64,000 bases of DNA from Micromussa lordhowensis (Eukaryota; Cnidaria; Anthozoa; Scleractinia; Lobophylliidae). A program made the translations under genes and the position numbers. This document shows, piece by piece, positions 22,500 through 33,143 of this stretch. The stretch is from the NCBI GenBank assembly GCA_964020085.1, contig OZ026600.1:27491483-27555482 (forward strand). Direction: 5' to 3'. The notes under the pieces were generated by a model that worked only from the letters and a program-made list of their open reading frames with translations, did not search any database and was not told the origin of the DNA. Positions within the stretch are counted from its first letter, which is position 1; each line of letters begins with the position of its first letter.

Positions 22500-23325
22500 A
22501 ATGTCAATAGTTGATATATATTTTATTTATTAGAGCAAATCAAAATTGGAAACGAAGTAATGGGTCATATTGCCATTGCATCTGTTGTTGGAAAAAGCGA
22601 TTTGAAGTTTTCATAGCCTCAAGAGAACTCGCGTTATTTTACGTCAGTACGTTTCTGCCTAAATGTTGTGTTACTGCTATAAGCAATAGAAAAATAGGTT
22701 GTCATTAAACACGTCAAACTGTCTCCTGAGTTGTTGCTCTTTTATCCATTATCTCCTCAGAATGTATGTTCTTTTGGAACATTAGCCTGAATTGCAAGTC
22801 CTCTCTGTCTTTTTCAAGTGCAAGTAAGCAGATTATGGGAATTACGAGCCCGACACCTTCAAAATCTTCTGACTTTGATCAAATACTAAAATCTCGTGAA
22901 GACAATGTAATGGAAGCGAGGGAAAGGTAGTGAGGAGAAAGTAGAAGTTTGATCACTTTGGCGGAGACCAAAGGAGAGACGTCACTGATAGCTCATCTTA
23001 AAAATTTTCAGTTGGGCTTCTTTCCTAGAGCAGTTTTCAGTTGATGGTCGCAAAACCAAAAGCAAAGTCATCACTCTGGCCAATCACAAACGACACAGAC
23101 ACTCCAATGAACCAATCAAAATTCGAAGCAAATGCATGTAGGTGACGCCAAACGAGTAAACGCGTGCGAGCGAGTCGCGATTGGTTTTGGTTTTGCTTCT
23201 TTCTGATTGGATGACAAAGTGGCGCGAATCTTTTAAACCAATCGCTAAACGGGAGAATGCAGAACCAGTACAAATCCGAATTACTTGCGAAACCTCGAGT
23301 GAACACTTCCCTTATATAACTGAAA

Positions 23326-23763
23326 AATTACTTCATTGTGATTGGCTGAGAGCTGGCCAATTTATCGCCGCTTTTTAATTCGCACCACAGTGGAAATTAA
23401 CACGCGCGCGATCTTAATTTTTGCAGTCACGTAATAAATTAGTTATTGTTTGAAAGCTCGGGCAATTAAGGATTTACACTACTTATTAACACTACTTGTG
23501 ATAATGGAAAATTCTTTCAAATTGTAGAGGCCGAAAGGCTTGTGCAATTTTTGAGAGAATTACAAAATATCGGTTATGTAAATTCCTTTGCTGCACTCCC
23601 GTTCATACGGTCATCTATACTTATTATGTGACGTAAAAAATTATGTCATTGTGATTGGCTGAGAGTAGGCCAATTCATCGTTAATTTTTAATTTTCACTG
23701 CAGTGTAAATTAACGCGAAAATTAGCACGCTCGTAATTTTCCCAGTCATGCAATAAATAAGTA
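23326..23763. repeat. Direct duplication of a CCAAT-containing repeat
   Basis: The units at 23326-23443 and 23639-23763 share CATTGTGATTGGCTGAGAG, GGCCAATT and AATTAAC...GCGCG segments. They lie between the convergent 3' ends of SRBD1 and the SERINC-like gene. Confidence 0.6.
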
Positions 23764-23903
23764 ATCGCATGAATGCATCATATTTGGAAATTGTTTCATG
23801 TGCAATTGCTCGATATTGCGTAATTGCTCGTGTTCATACGATCACCTCTTTGATGATCTACCTTGGCAAATTATGATTTTGAGCTTTTTCGATCTAAAGG
23901 CAA

Positions 23904-23909
23904 TTTATT
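23904..23909 (-). terminator. Candidate polyadenylation signal for the double SERINC gene
   Basis: TTTATT on the plus strand, AATAAA on the minus strand, 52 nt downstream of the stop codon. Confidence 0.5.
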
Positions 23910-23960
23910 TTATTCAACAGAAACCACGAATCGTGTATAACGAGCTACTAGCTACGTAAG

Positions 23961-26687
23961 TTAACAGGGTTTCTTATTATAAAGCAGAATAGGTACCGCC
24001 AGACTCCAGATATAAAGAAGAATGCACATGGAGCTCGAAGTCATCTTTATACTCATGGCTGCCCAGGCGATTGAAAGCTTAATGTTCGAGCCATCTTTTG
24101 GAGAATACCAGTTTGTTAAAACCATTGTCACGTGAACTGCAGCGATAAAATACACAAAATGGAAAAAGGAATAGCTGTAAGGAACCTTCTCGTCTGAGAA
24201 TTCGAATTCGTCGAGTGATGTTTCAGTCTCGTCGACAGCAACGTCGTTTCCTCGGTCTTCATCCGGGTACTCTTCATCGCCATCTTTGACTTTCCGACGA
24301 CGAAGCCCGATGATGAGCCGAAGTGAGGTCGCAATCAGTTTTCGTAAAGTATCGGTTATCGGAGATATCCGAACGCTGAAATAGATAATGGTGACTACAA
24401 GCAAAAACAGGTCCAACGAAGCTTGAATGTTAAGACTGGGTCTCATGTCCGCTTCGGACACGTACGTCGCAACTGGGTTACAACGCTCGTTTGGATTGTA
24501 CGACAATGCAGACCATGTGAGATAAACTGAATATGTTGTCACTACGGAAGATTGCAGCAGTCCGCCATCTTGAACTTTTGGGTGAATTGAAATAATTCCT
24601 GCCACCGCGCACAGGACAAGATTTATACTCACAAACATCTTGTTTGTTTTGCATCTACGCGAAGCACCAAAAAAGACATAAAAACAAACAATGGCGGTGG
24701 CAGAAATTGCGTAAAGAATTACAGTGCAGGCGAATACGGAGTAAAACCAGCATTTCTTTCCACTTTCCTCCATTTTGTGAGACCACGTTTTATTCCAAAG
24801 GCGCGTGAAATCCACTAGCAAAAATAACTGAATGATAATGAAAACAAACGTTCCCACAAGACCCAGGTACATCCAAATCTTACTGAATTCCATAGGAATG
24901 AAAAATGTGAAGAGAACGAGGCCGAAAAATAGGCCAAACTTGACAAGCCAGAGACCGTTGTGAATCAAAGCTCTGGGGTCACTGTATGAGTGGACTGAGT
25001 AAAGAATCAGCGCGAATAAAAGAAAGAAAGCCGCCATTGAAAAACAAATCCTGTACACTGCCAAATAAGCGGGATCCATGCTCAAACAGTTTCCCATTCT
25101 GGTAAGCTTATTACAAAAGTACGCGTTGCTCTCGAGCGCGCGCCGCGTGGCGGGGAGATACATCGCGCACGAAACAGCCGTGCCAACCAGTAGGAAGAAC
25201 GTGTAGATAAACCTCGTTGATTTTGATTGGTTCCACAATGGACATGGTTGAATGAACAGCGTGTAAAGCGTTCTGCACGTGAACGTGCCAAGTGACGTCA
25301 TAATGTCTTGTATGGAGTGTACGTCTTGGTCAGGAAAGATGCTTGGAGCGACGAGGCTCCAAATGTACAAAAATATTGTGATAAGACTGGCAAAGGTTTT
25401 CGCCATGAGGGTAATCCAGTTCACAGCTATCTCCCCGTGATGTGTTTCTCTTGGGTTGGACCAATTAGTAATTACCATCATTGTGTGAAGAGAGGCCATC
25501 GAAAATATGAAATATAGAAATGAAGAGCTGTAACTATCTGTAGCCTCCGAAGAATTGTTCAACACCTCTGTTATCTTTCCGCTCGAAATCATGCCCCTTC
25601 CAAATTTTCTATAATACGTTTGTGGTTCTCGCAAACAAGCGAAAGCCAAAAGGCAGAAAATAATTAGTACATTAGCAACCGAATATAAATTCAAGTCAGG
25701 CTCGTTCCCAGTTTTAATGGCGTAATCTCGCTCCGCGTTGCATTCACTTTGCCCGTATCTGAGCGAAGCATACGTCAGATACGTTGTGTATATCGTCACG
25801 AAACTAGTTTGCAGTAATCGCTCTGATCGTGAGTCCAGGAAAATGGAAATAACAATGGCCACTATGCACAAAACACACGTCCCCGTGAGCAGTAATAAAT
25901 TCGTTCTGCAACTGTCTTGTTTACTATAAAATATGATCAGTAGCACAACCACTATTGTTGACGATAGATACATGGCACTCGCAGACATTATCCGCAAAAA
26001 GTTCCAGAACTTTGGGGATGTAGTTTCTCCCATCTTGTCAGTTAGAAATTCGTTCCAGCCTTTGGCGAAGTCTACCAAAAATACAAACTGTATTAACGTG
26101 TATAGGAATGATCCAACAATTCCAAAATACATCCACACAACTCCAAAAGTACTTCTTGGAATATTGAGCGCGCAAAATACGAACAGTGAGAGGAATGCAA
26201 GTTTTGGAATCCAGAATCCTGAATGAACTTTGATGCAAAGATTACTGTTTTCGGAAAAAGAACAAAATAGGAAGTAAAGAACTATAAAGAAGATCGAGGT
26301 AGCCAAATAGATTCTGTAAATTAGCGAGTAAGGCAGCATCGTTTGACAATTTTTCGACGAAGTCTCGTTGCCAGTGGTACAGAAGACTTTCTCAGCTAGC
26401 ATAGTGTTTACACTGGGATAAAACAAGCCATAAGATGATACAATGACGAGAAGAAAGACTAGAAGATAAAACACATGAATTGCTGTAAAATCCCCGCTGA
26501 TTGTTGGACTCGGTCCGAGCAAAGAAACAAAATAAAATGTTTTAGGCCGTGATTTCGTATTATTTCCAACTTTAGAGTTCAGTTCTTCTCCTTCGTCCTT
26601 TTCGTTGTGTGATTTCGTTCCCACTTGGTTTTCCGTGTTTTCCTGGTTCTCTTTGGGAATTAATTCTCCTTCTTGCAAATTTTCCAT
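23961..26687 (-). CDS. Double SERINC (serine incorporator) protein, two fused units
   Basis: A 908-aa intronless ORF of about 20 membrane segments. It is two consecutive SERINC/TMS1 units, each near the usual family length of about 450 aa. Unit 1 (about 50-455) has HSGFWIPK at 155-162, FLVDFAKGWN near 203-212 and NWSNP at 408-412. Unit 2 (about 466-908) has the family N-terminal STR..YTFFLLVGT near 490-503, HNGLWLVK at 576-583, LLVDFTRLWN near 623-632, an acidic loop at 802-834, PYSYSFFHFV near 836-845 and NWYSP at 859-863. Residues 1-49 are hydrophilic, acidic and specific to this protein. SERINCs are membrane proteins linked to phospholipid scrambling, and vertebrate SERINC3/5 reduce retroviral infectivity. 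The start ATG at 26687 is the first in frame. The linker between the units (450-490) is short and contains the Cys-rich stretch of unit 2. Unit 1 has diverged more (NWYSP to NWSNP). Function is inferred from the family only. Confidence 0.92.
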   Translation of the reverse strand: MENLQEGELIPKENQENTENQVGTKSHNEKDEGEELNSKVGNNTKSRPKTFYFVSLLGPSPTISGDFTAIHVFYLLVFLLVIVSSYGLFYPSVNTMLAEKVFCTTGNETSSKNCQTMLPYSLIYRIYLATSIFFIVLYFLFCSFSENSNLCIKVHSGFWIPKLAFLSLFVFCALNIPRSTFGVVWMYFGIVGSFLYTLIQFVFLVDFAKGWNEFLTDKMGETTSPKFWNFLRIMSASAMYLSSTIVVVLLIIFYSKQDSCRTNLLLLTGTCVLCIVAIVISIFLDSRSERLLQTSFVTIYTTYLTYASLRYGQSECNAERDYAIKTGNEPDLNLYSVANVLIIFCLLAFACLREPQTYYRKFGRGMISSGKITEVLNNSSEATDSYSSSFLYFIFSMASLHTMMVITNWSNPRETHHGEIAVNWITLMAKTFASLITIFLYIWSLVAPSIFPDQDVHSIQDIMTSLGTFTCRTLYTLFIQPCPLWNQSKSTRFIYTFFLLVGTAVSCAMYLPATRRALESNAYFCNKLTRMGNCLSMDPAYLAVYRICFSMAAFFLLFALILYSVHSYSDPRALIHNGLWLVKFGLFFGLVLFTFFIPMEFSKIWMYLGLVGTFVFIIIQLFLLVDFTRLWNKTWSHKMEESGKKCWFYSVFACTVILYAISATAIVCFYVFFGASRRCKTNKMFVSINLVLCAVAGIISIHPKVQDGGLLQSSVVTTYSVYLTWSALSYNPNERCNPVATYVSEADMRPSLNIQASLDLFLLVVTIIYFSVRISPITDTLRKLIATSLRLIIGLRRRKVKDGDEEYPDEDRGNDVAVDETETSLDEFEFSDEKVPYSYSFFHFVYFIAAVHVTMVLTNWYSPKDGSNIKLSIAWAAMSIKMTSSSMCILLYIWSLAVPILLYNKKPC

Positions 26688-27311
26688 CTAATGTTGTGGT
26701 CTATTCAGCCAAGTTCAGGCCTATTGTGTTGTCTTTGGTGGCTTTTAGAACGAGCTTGTCTTTCCGCGGTTTGTAATTAAAGAGCTCGATTGTAGGTAGG
26801 CCAGCTAAGCACATCAATAGCTCTGTTTACTGTACCGTATGGTTGAATACACCAGTCAATTTCTGCGCGAAATCTGATACTAAATCCAGTTTTAATTCTC
26901 CGAGTCGAGCAATTCAGGCATGCATGAGGGAGGGGACAAACGAAACACCAGCAACAAGTCGGATTTCGCTGGCGTCATTTACAAAATAAATCGATATATT
27001 CACTCACCTCTTAATCCGTTTTCTTGTATAAGGTGCCGAGATCATTGGAAATAAAGCTGATGTATTTTGCGATAACTGGTGGTCATTTTATGCCACCTGT
27101 TGCAGCGAGGCAAAACAAAGCATGGAAATTCAGCATTTGTGTACATACTTGATATGGAGTTTCCGTCTCCGTTTCCAAGGCTTTTTTTATTTATTATTTT
27201 GCCCGCTTGTGCAAGAACTACTCTCGCTAGCTTCCTATACCGTGCTGCGCGCCTATAGTTAGCTAATTGTAGCTCTGCCCTCCTTAGTCACGCTGGGATA
27301 ACTAGAACCCA

Positions 27312-27638
27312 GGCCCCGTCCACAGTACGTCGAAGAAATTTAAAAACGCAGCTTTATTTCTATGGTCAGGCCTACATTCCACACTAATCCATCACGAAAA
27401 TTGAGAATTTCGATCGAAAACGCCCTTCAAACCAGAGGAATTTGAAAAAGCTGGTTTTGTGTTGCTAATAGTAAAGGTGTTGACGGAAACATTTTGATCG
27501 AAAACGGAGCTTTTCGAAAACGATGACGTCACGATAATCATGTGATTTCCCTGCCCGAGTTTTTCTCAAAGACATATTCATGAAAATGACCGGTGATTGT
27601 TGCGTTTTCAAATTTCTCCGGCGTAGTGGACAGGGCTT
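27312..27638. mobile_element. MITE with GCCCYGTCCAC TIRs
   Basis: The left end GGCCCCGTCCACAGTACG and the right end (reverse complement GCCCTGTCCACTACGCCGGAG without its last base) are imperfect inverted repeats, each followed inward by AAATTTRAAAACGCA. The interior has TTTTCGAAAACGATGACGTC and no coding frame. It lies upstream of the SERINC gene on the opposite side of its promoter. Confidence 0.7.
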
Positions 27639-27859
27639 CAGTGTTGTTGTTAACTAAATAAGATGCATGGGGCTAAAATTGACTCAAATTACGTATTCTA
27701 AAACTACAATTTTCAAATTTGTACTTATGCCATCCTAGGGTAAGGGAGACTCAGAGGATCGGATCTGACAACTTTTTAAACTCCAATAGCAAATGAAAAC
27801 AAAAGATATGTTTTTTTTAAAGAAACTATATGTCTTGCTCATTCAGTTGAATCGGTTCT

Positions 27860-28029
27860 TTACCGTCAGCATTAGGTGGTCTAAACATGATAATCTGTTA
27901 TTTTTGTGCCAAAAAATTCGGATTCGCCCCGACGAAGGGCTAACGCTCGAAATGTCAGCTTTCGAATCTCTTTACGGTGGCCAATTTACATTATCAACCC
28001 AGTTGATAAAACCAAATTATCTTGTAATA

Positions 28030-28066
<37 letters not shown>

Positions 28067-28085
28067 TGCCCCCTTTATTAAGTGT
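27860..28085 (+). mobile_element. Penelope-like element pLTR-like segment
   Basis: One of four related copies (with 5308-5412, 50222-50400 and 57850-58085). Order: hammerhead-like motif, TTTACGGTGGCCAATTTACA, a palindromic CAACCCAGTTGATAA, CAAATTATCTTGTAATACTC, then ACCGACGCAGCACCACAGTT. A Penelope coding remnant lies at 29242-29523. Confidence 0.65.
27921..27968 (+). ncRNA. Hammerhead-ribozyme-like motif (degenerate)
   Basis: Manual fold: stem I GATTC...GAATC; core CCGACGA where the consensus is CUGANGA; stem II GGGC/GCTC with loop TAAC; then GAAA, a minimal stem III and a TC cleavage site. Tiny stem III is the form described for Penelope-like elements. The C at the usual U4 and an extra A before stem II probably lower or abolish activity. 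In this copy the inner stem I is also weakened (GCC instead of GCT). Confidence 0.5.
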
Positions 28086-28128
28086 ACACAGTTACCCCGG
28101 TTATAACTCAGGAGGTGGAAAGAGAGGA

Positions 28129-28488
28129 ATGGAGTCGCTGATCTTTTTCTTGTGTATTCCTCTTTTAGCTTTGTCCTGCTCCTTCTTCGCTTGCTTCCCT
28201 TCCTCCTCCATGTTCTGGCTGACACAGTATACCCGGCTGCTGACATATTTTTTACAGCAAGCCTCTATATCAGTTTTTGAACCAAACACAAATGAGAGTA
28301 ACCAACTGCGGCTCTTTTTCTACACAGATGGCAGAATTTTGAAATTTCCTGCTCCGGGGGATTTCCCATGTAAAAGTGTCGAGGGGGAATTGTTCGTTGA
28401 TGAAGCCTTGAAACTGAAGGAAGTTCTACATGTAAAAACTATCGGAATCGCGTTTTACGAGTTACAGTTCGAATTCACTGACACATGA
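28129..28488 (+). CDS. Unrecognised 119-aa ORF next to pLTR repeat
   Basis: The ATG at 28129 gives a hydrophobic N-terminus that could be a signal peptide or membrane segment (SLIFFLCIPLLALSCSFFAC), followed by a soluble tail. It is not similar to any family I know. The opposite strand carries an equally long Lys/Glu-rich frame at 28101-28289, so even the coding strand is uncertain. It begins 43 nt after the Penelope-like repeat. Confidence 0.2.
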   Translation: MESLIFFLCIPLLALSCSFFACFPSSSMFWLTQYTRLLTYFLQQASISVFEPNTNESNQLRLFFYTDGRILKFPAPGDFPCKSVEGELFVDEALKLKEVLHVKTIGIAFYELQFEFTDT

Positions 28489-29241
28489 ACATGAGAGCTA
28501 CCAATTGATTCTATTTACCCCTGTGTAAAATATGGTGTCGAATGCTTTACCTGTGGCCATTTTTGTTTCGATTACTTTTGAGTGGTTCCAAAAGCCAAAA
28601 TCTGAACACTTTAATGAATTTTATAACCGGGTAACGATGTGTAAAAAATTCATCTTTACTTCTTGCTGCTATACCGTGCTGACGAGAGCCGCCAGCCAGG
28701 TCGAAACAGCTTACAGCTTTCAGGTTTCAGTTTGGACTCTATCATGTCGTTGTCCCTTTATAAGAAGTAATCAGCCTTGCTTCATTGTTATCTAGATAGT
28801 TTAGGTGAATTTGTTGAGGCTGTTCTCACTGCAAAAATGTCGTCGAAACTCGGCCGCGCGCAATTTATCATGCTCCCATCGCCTTTAATTACATATGAAG
28901 CTTGATTATGTCCCACCTCCCCTTCGGCCGGCGAAGTGTACTTATTTCGAACACCTCTTTTGTAAGATCTCCTACCGGGGCTTAATCTTACCACCCACAT
29001 ATTTAATTTTTGTTTTTATTTTGAATAGTTAGTTTCTCGGTTGTAGCCCGTGACTGTGTAGATGGAAAATTCCCATTTTATTTCATCTCGTATTTAAAGA
29101 GCCCCGAGTGCAATAAGTTACGTATTCTACATCAAGTTAGATTGATTACCAGTTAGATTTTCTGAGGTTGTTAAATAAATTCAGCGAGCTAAAAAGCTGA
29201 AGGAGCCAAGGAGGAAAATTACATAGAAATTATAGGCTGTA

Positions 29242-29523
29242 ATGCACAACATAACACTTTTAATCATGATTACAAATAGAAGAGTAACTAGGTTTTGGAA
29301 ACATATTCAATATAAAAAAGGAGTTATCTGGTTAAGAAAAAATAATACTTCAGTTCATGCTTGGTGTAATAATCACTCTATTGACTTCAACAATGCCAGA
29401 GTAATTGATAAGGGAAACTTCCGAATTCGAAAAACTTTGGAATCTTGGCACACCGCTAATACTAATGAAGCAGAAAATTACTCCAAGCCGTTACCAAAAC
29501 AATACTCTATTCTTTTACATTAG
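29242..29523 (+). pseudogene. Penelope-like element ORF C-terminal remnant
   Basis: The 93-aa frame ends in HAWCNNHSIDFNNARVIDKG and RIRKTLESWHT...NEA, the conserved C-terminal part of Penelope-like retroelement ORFs around the GIY-YIG endonuclease. No reverse transcriptase motifs occur upstream, so the copy is 5'-truncated, as is common for target-primed insertions. Confidence 0.65.
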
Positions 29524-30183
29524 TGCATTTTTAATTTTCACCGTTTCCACAATTTTTTCACAATTCCATTTTGTACATATTTCCATCTCGCGCATTTACA
29601 TCTTAGTTTGTTTAAGGCTTTAGTCTGGAAGCCGAAAGCTTAGTGTTTTAATTTTTTTTCTTAACCAGAGTGCGCCTTTTTGTATTGAATACTTTTAATA
29701 TAATTCGATGTCGATAATTTTGAGTAAAGTAAAATAAACGTAGATTTCTGCGTTTGCATGTTTTTATAATTTTGGTATCCAGGGAGCAAGAAAGCGATTA
29801 AAATATGTGTGAATTACGGATGCTTACAGATTTACATTGTATTTACACTGAATTGCCCCTGACGTTTTGAGGGCTAGGAGTATCGCGCATATGGGATGAA
29901 GGAGGTGATCTGCAGCAGATCAACTTAATATTGCTTCGCATGTGAGGAAAAAGATAAATTCATTCAATGCACAAGTTTATAGACGTGGGCGGTATGGACT
30001 GTGTATGCGGCACCTTTTCTTGACACTTATCAGCACCTGGTATTCTTGTGAGCCAATCCGCATCGGCCACATTTTGTAGCGCGGCGAACTCCAGTGGCGC
30101 ATGCGCGATTTGAACCGGGAACCTCGAAAACTGCCTAACTCGACAAGATGTAAATTATGTTTGTGCTCCGGAATTCTCCTACG
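29524..30183. other. ERO1 upstream region
   Basis: No gene seen. The region directly upstream of the ERO1 ATG (30000-30180) is GC-richer, with CGCGGCG and GCATGCGC motifs as in a promoter or 5' UTR, and has no TATA box at an obvious distance. The long minus-strand ORF at 29977-30363 overlaps ERO1 exon 1 and is a shadow. Confidence 0.35.
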
Positions 30184-33112
30184 ATGAATAGGTATTTTGT
30201 ATTGAGGTTTTGGCTTTTGGTGTACTTTGCAGCACCTGGATCGTTTGAATCGTCGACCGACCCATGTTTCTGCGCGGTAAGTTCTGTTTGTCTTCCTGAC
30301 TTTCAGGTTACTTTTGCTGTGATCGCTTGATCGATCCACCCGCCAGCAGCTGGTCTGGTTCAAGCAGGTTGAAGTAATGACTTTAGCTTATTTCGCAGAC
30401 TGTTTTCTTTTAGAATTTCCTTGTCCTTGGACGGAAGGTCGATGTGTTAACAATGTCGAATGAATCGAGTAGCTTTCTGTAGCTTTTCAAATCGTCTAGC
30501 GAGCGGTAGCGAAAAATTCGTAAGTTACATTTGAGAGCTAATATTTGTTTTTGTTTTTTTCTGTCATATGGTGCTCTCCCTGGCTCCCTGGGAGTGAATT
30601 GAGATGAGTTTTAACACGATCGCTAACCTTACTGTTGAATCTAACTACCACCACTGAAGAGGCAAGGGCTAAAAACGTCAGATATATCTTATAGCCATTT
30701 TTGGCTTAAATTAGAGACATTTGATAGCGTTATTACGTGTTAGTGCAAAAAAAAAATGTAATAAAAAAAATGTTTGCAAGTTGGCGCAGTGCATGTACAG
30801 CAGGGTTATTATTTTGTGCATACAATAAGCTTGAATAAAACTTAGAAAAATAGACCCCTGCTGTTTTTTTCGTGAGCAGGCTTAATAGAGACAAAGATTA
30901 CCTTTCTCCTGTACAAATTTATTTCTCGTGGCCCGTTATAATTGGTGCATTCTTGCATGCGAATTGTTGACTGACTTCAACGAGCTACAAAGATCGCTCA
31001 TTCATGCGCGGGTCAGAGGTTTCGCAGCAGAACAATTATAAGCTTTAGTTTTAATTGCGAATCTTCTTTTTACTCTCTTGGCATATGTTCCTCAATACGT
31101 GATTCATTTCCTGCGAGATACGTAACTATGCATCTGGGTTTCAATACAGATACTAAACTAAGTACAAAAAAAGTAAAATAATAATATTGTATTGTTCTAA
31201 ATTAATCTGAAATTTTTAAAGAAAATTAACTCGTACTGATTTAAGTTTGTATCACATTGTCTTGTCAGAAAGGCCTTTAAAAATATAAGTTTTAAGAATT
31301 TTCTGGTCCAGTATATAGAGAAGTCATCAATCACATTGTTATGCAAGGTCACATTTAAGATATTAGGCATATATTGTTCAATGGATTATAGGATTTGGTG
31401 GTGTGACATATCTGTAAAGCAATTCTATAATTGTGCCGACCCTTCATGTAACACTGAAGTAAATTTTAATGGTTGTGTGCATCAGAAGTTTCCATAGGCC
31501 TCACTTTAGCAGGGAGAGCTTTGTACACGAGACAGTGACAGACACCAGAATTCATATGTTACTCTCTTCATCTATTTGCATACACTTCCATAATATTGAT
31601 ACTCAGCTCTTCAAGGCTGTGGTGTAAGAAACATATTTGAGCAGCCCAAAGATTCCTAACTACGAAATCCTGAATGCCCAGCTTATATAAAAACAGTGAG
31701 TTTTCCAGTCGCCTTAAGTCGAACATTAGTTGCCTGTGGCACCAGGGTGTTTCTAGAGTACAGCCCTGCTCTACATTGTTTACAGTATTTGGAGAAAATG
31801 GATTTTTTTGGAGGGTGGTATTTATTTACCTGTAGCAGCAAACACGTATGGGAAGCAGGTAATTAAAGTCATTAGTCATTAGTCATTCCTTTTTAAGGAT
31901 GCTAAAAGCTGGTAGCTGGCTAATTTGGCTGGCTGAAGGGCAGGTTATAACAAGCTGACATTAAGACTTTGAAGAAACAAAGGCAAGATAGACCAGCTTG
32001 TGCGTGTTAATCAGCAAGCCTAGTGTGGTCTTCTTTTATCCATGTACTCTGTTGTACATAATGTTTTGTTTCATATTGGCAATGTGATGTTTGTTTGTTA
32101 CGTTGATTAGTTGTCAGGAAAGCCCGAAGAATGCTGTTGTGATGTGGAGACAGTTGATCAGATAAACAAGGAAATCCATCCTGTGATAAGTGAATTGGTT
32201 AAAAAGGACTTCTTCAAATTCTTCAGGGTATGTGAATATTTGATTGTATACCTATAACCTTGGTAATACGACCGTAACTGTAGCTTTGCTCAATGCCGTG
32301 AAATGATTATTTATAATTTGGTAATAAATACTGCTTCATGTTAGAGCAGATTTAGATGGTGCAAATGGATTGTCACATGCAGCATGGCTATGACATGAGG
32401 GTCCCCAATAGGGTTCTTCAATCCCGCCATCCCGACCGGAATTTTCCCTCAATCCCGTAATCCCGACGGATTCTACCGGCTAATCCCGATCCCGGTCATA
32501 TTTTCTTACCTCAACAAAAACGATCCTTGAAGTTCCGTTCCAGATTCCCTCACAGCAGACCCAGCAGACCCAAGCACTGACTATTAGGTTCAATTAGCTG
32601 TATCTCTCTGCACTAAAACGATGATCTAGTTCCGCAGTTTGTTTTTCATTCAGTCATTTTTATGGTCTTTTATAGCTTGTTTCTTTGTCTTTTTTTCTTT
32701 CTTTTTATCTGTTTTGCCTCTTTTGTTCGATAACGCCTGCCTTCCAGATCACTTTGATCCCTGAAAAACGTGTCTCTCGGAGATCATAGCGATCAAAGAA
32801 GAATATTAAGGGTACATATCACGACGTGCCATGGCAAATTCACTGTTCACTACACATATGGCAAGTCACCACTCAGAAGACAGTTTGCTCATTCACAATT
32901 TTCAGCCATGGCAACATAGTTAACTATGATGGCAACGTACCCCAGTTTAACCAGTACGTGCTGAGTTTCCGGCTCAAAATGCCGTAATCACCGGTAACCA
33001 AAGCGTACTATAAGTAATGGTAATACGACTGAGTGGAGTCCAATTCGGTCTGTAATCATACCAGTGATAACAAAATCGGACGACCGCGCAGCGGAAGTAC
33101 GATTTGTTTATC

Positions 33113-33143
<31 letters not shown>

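Noticed and set aside
25933..26226. Several 60-97 aa ORFs opposite the SERINC gene
   Set aside because: Shadows of a long, clearly conserved coding frame.
29977..30363. 128-aa Arg/Lys-rich minus-strand ORF
   Set aside because: Antisense to ERO1 exon 1 and its promoter, with no recognisable domain.
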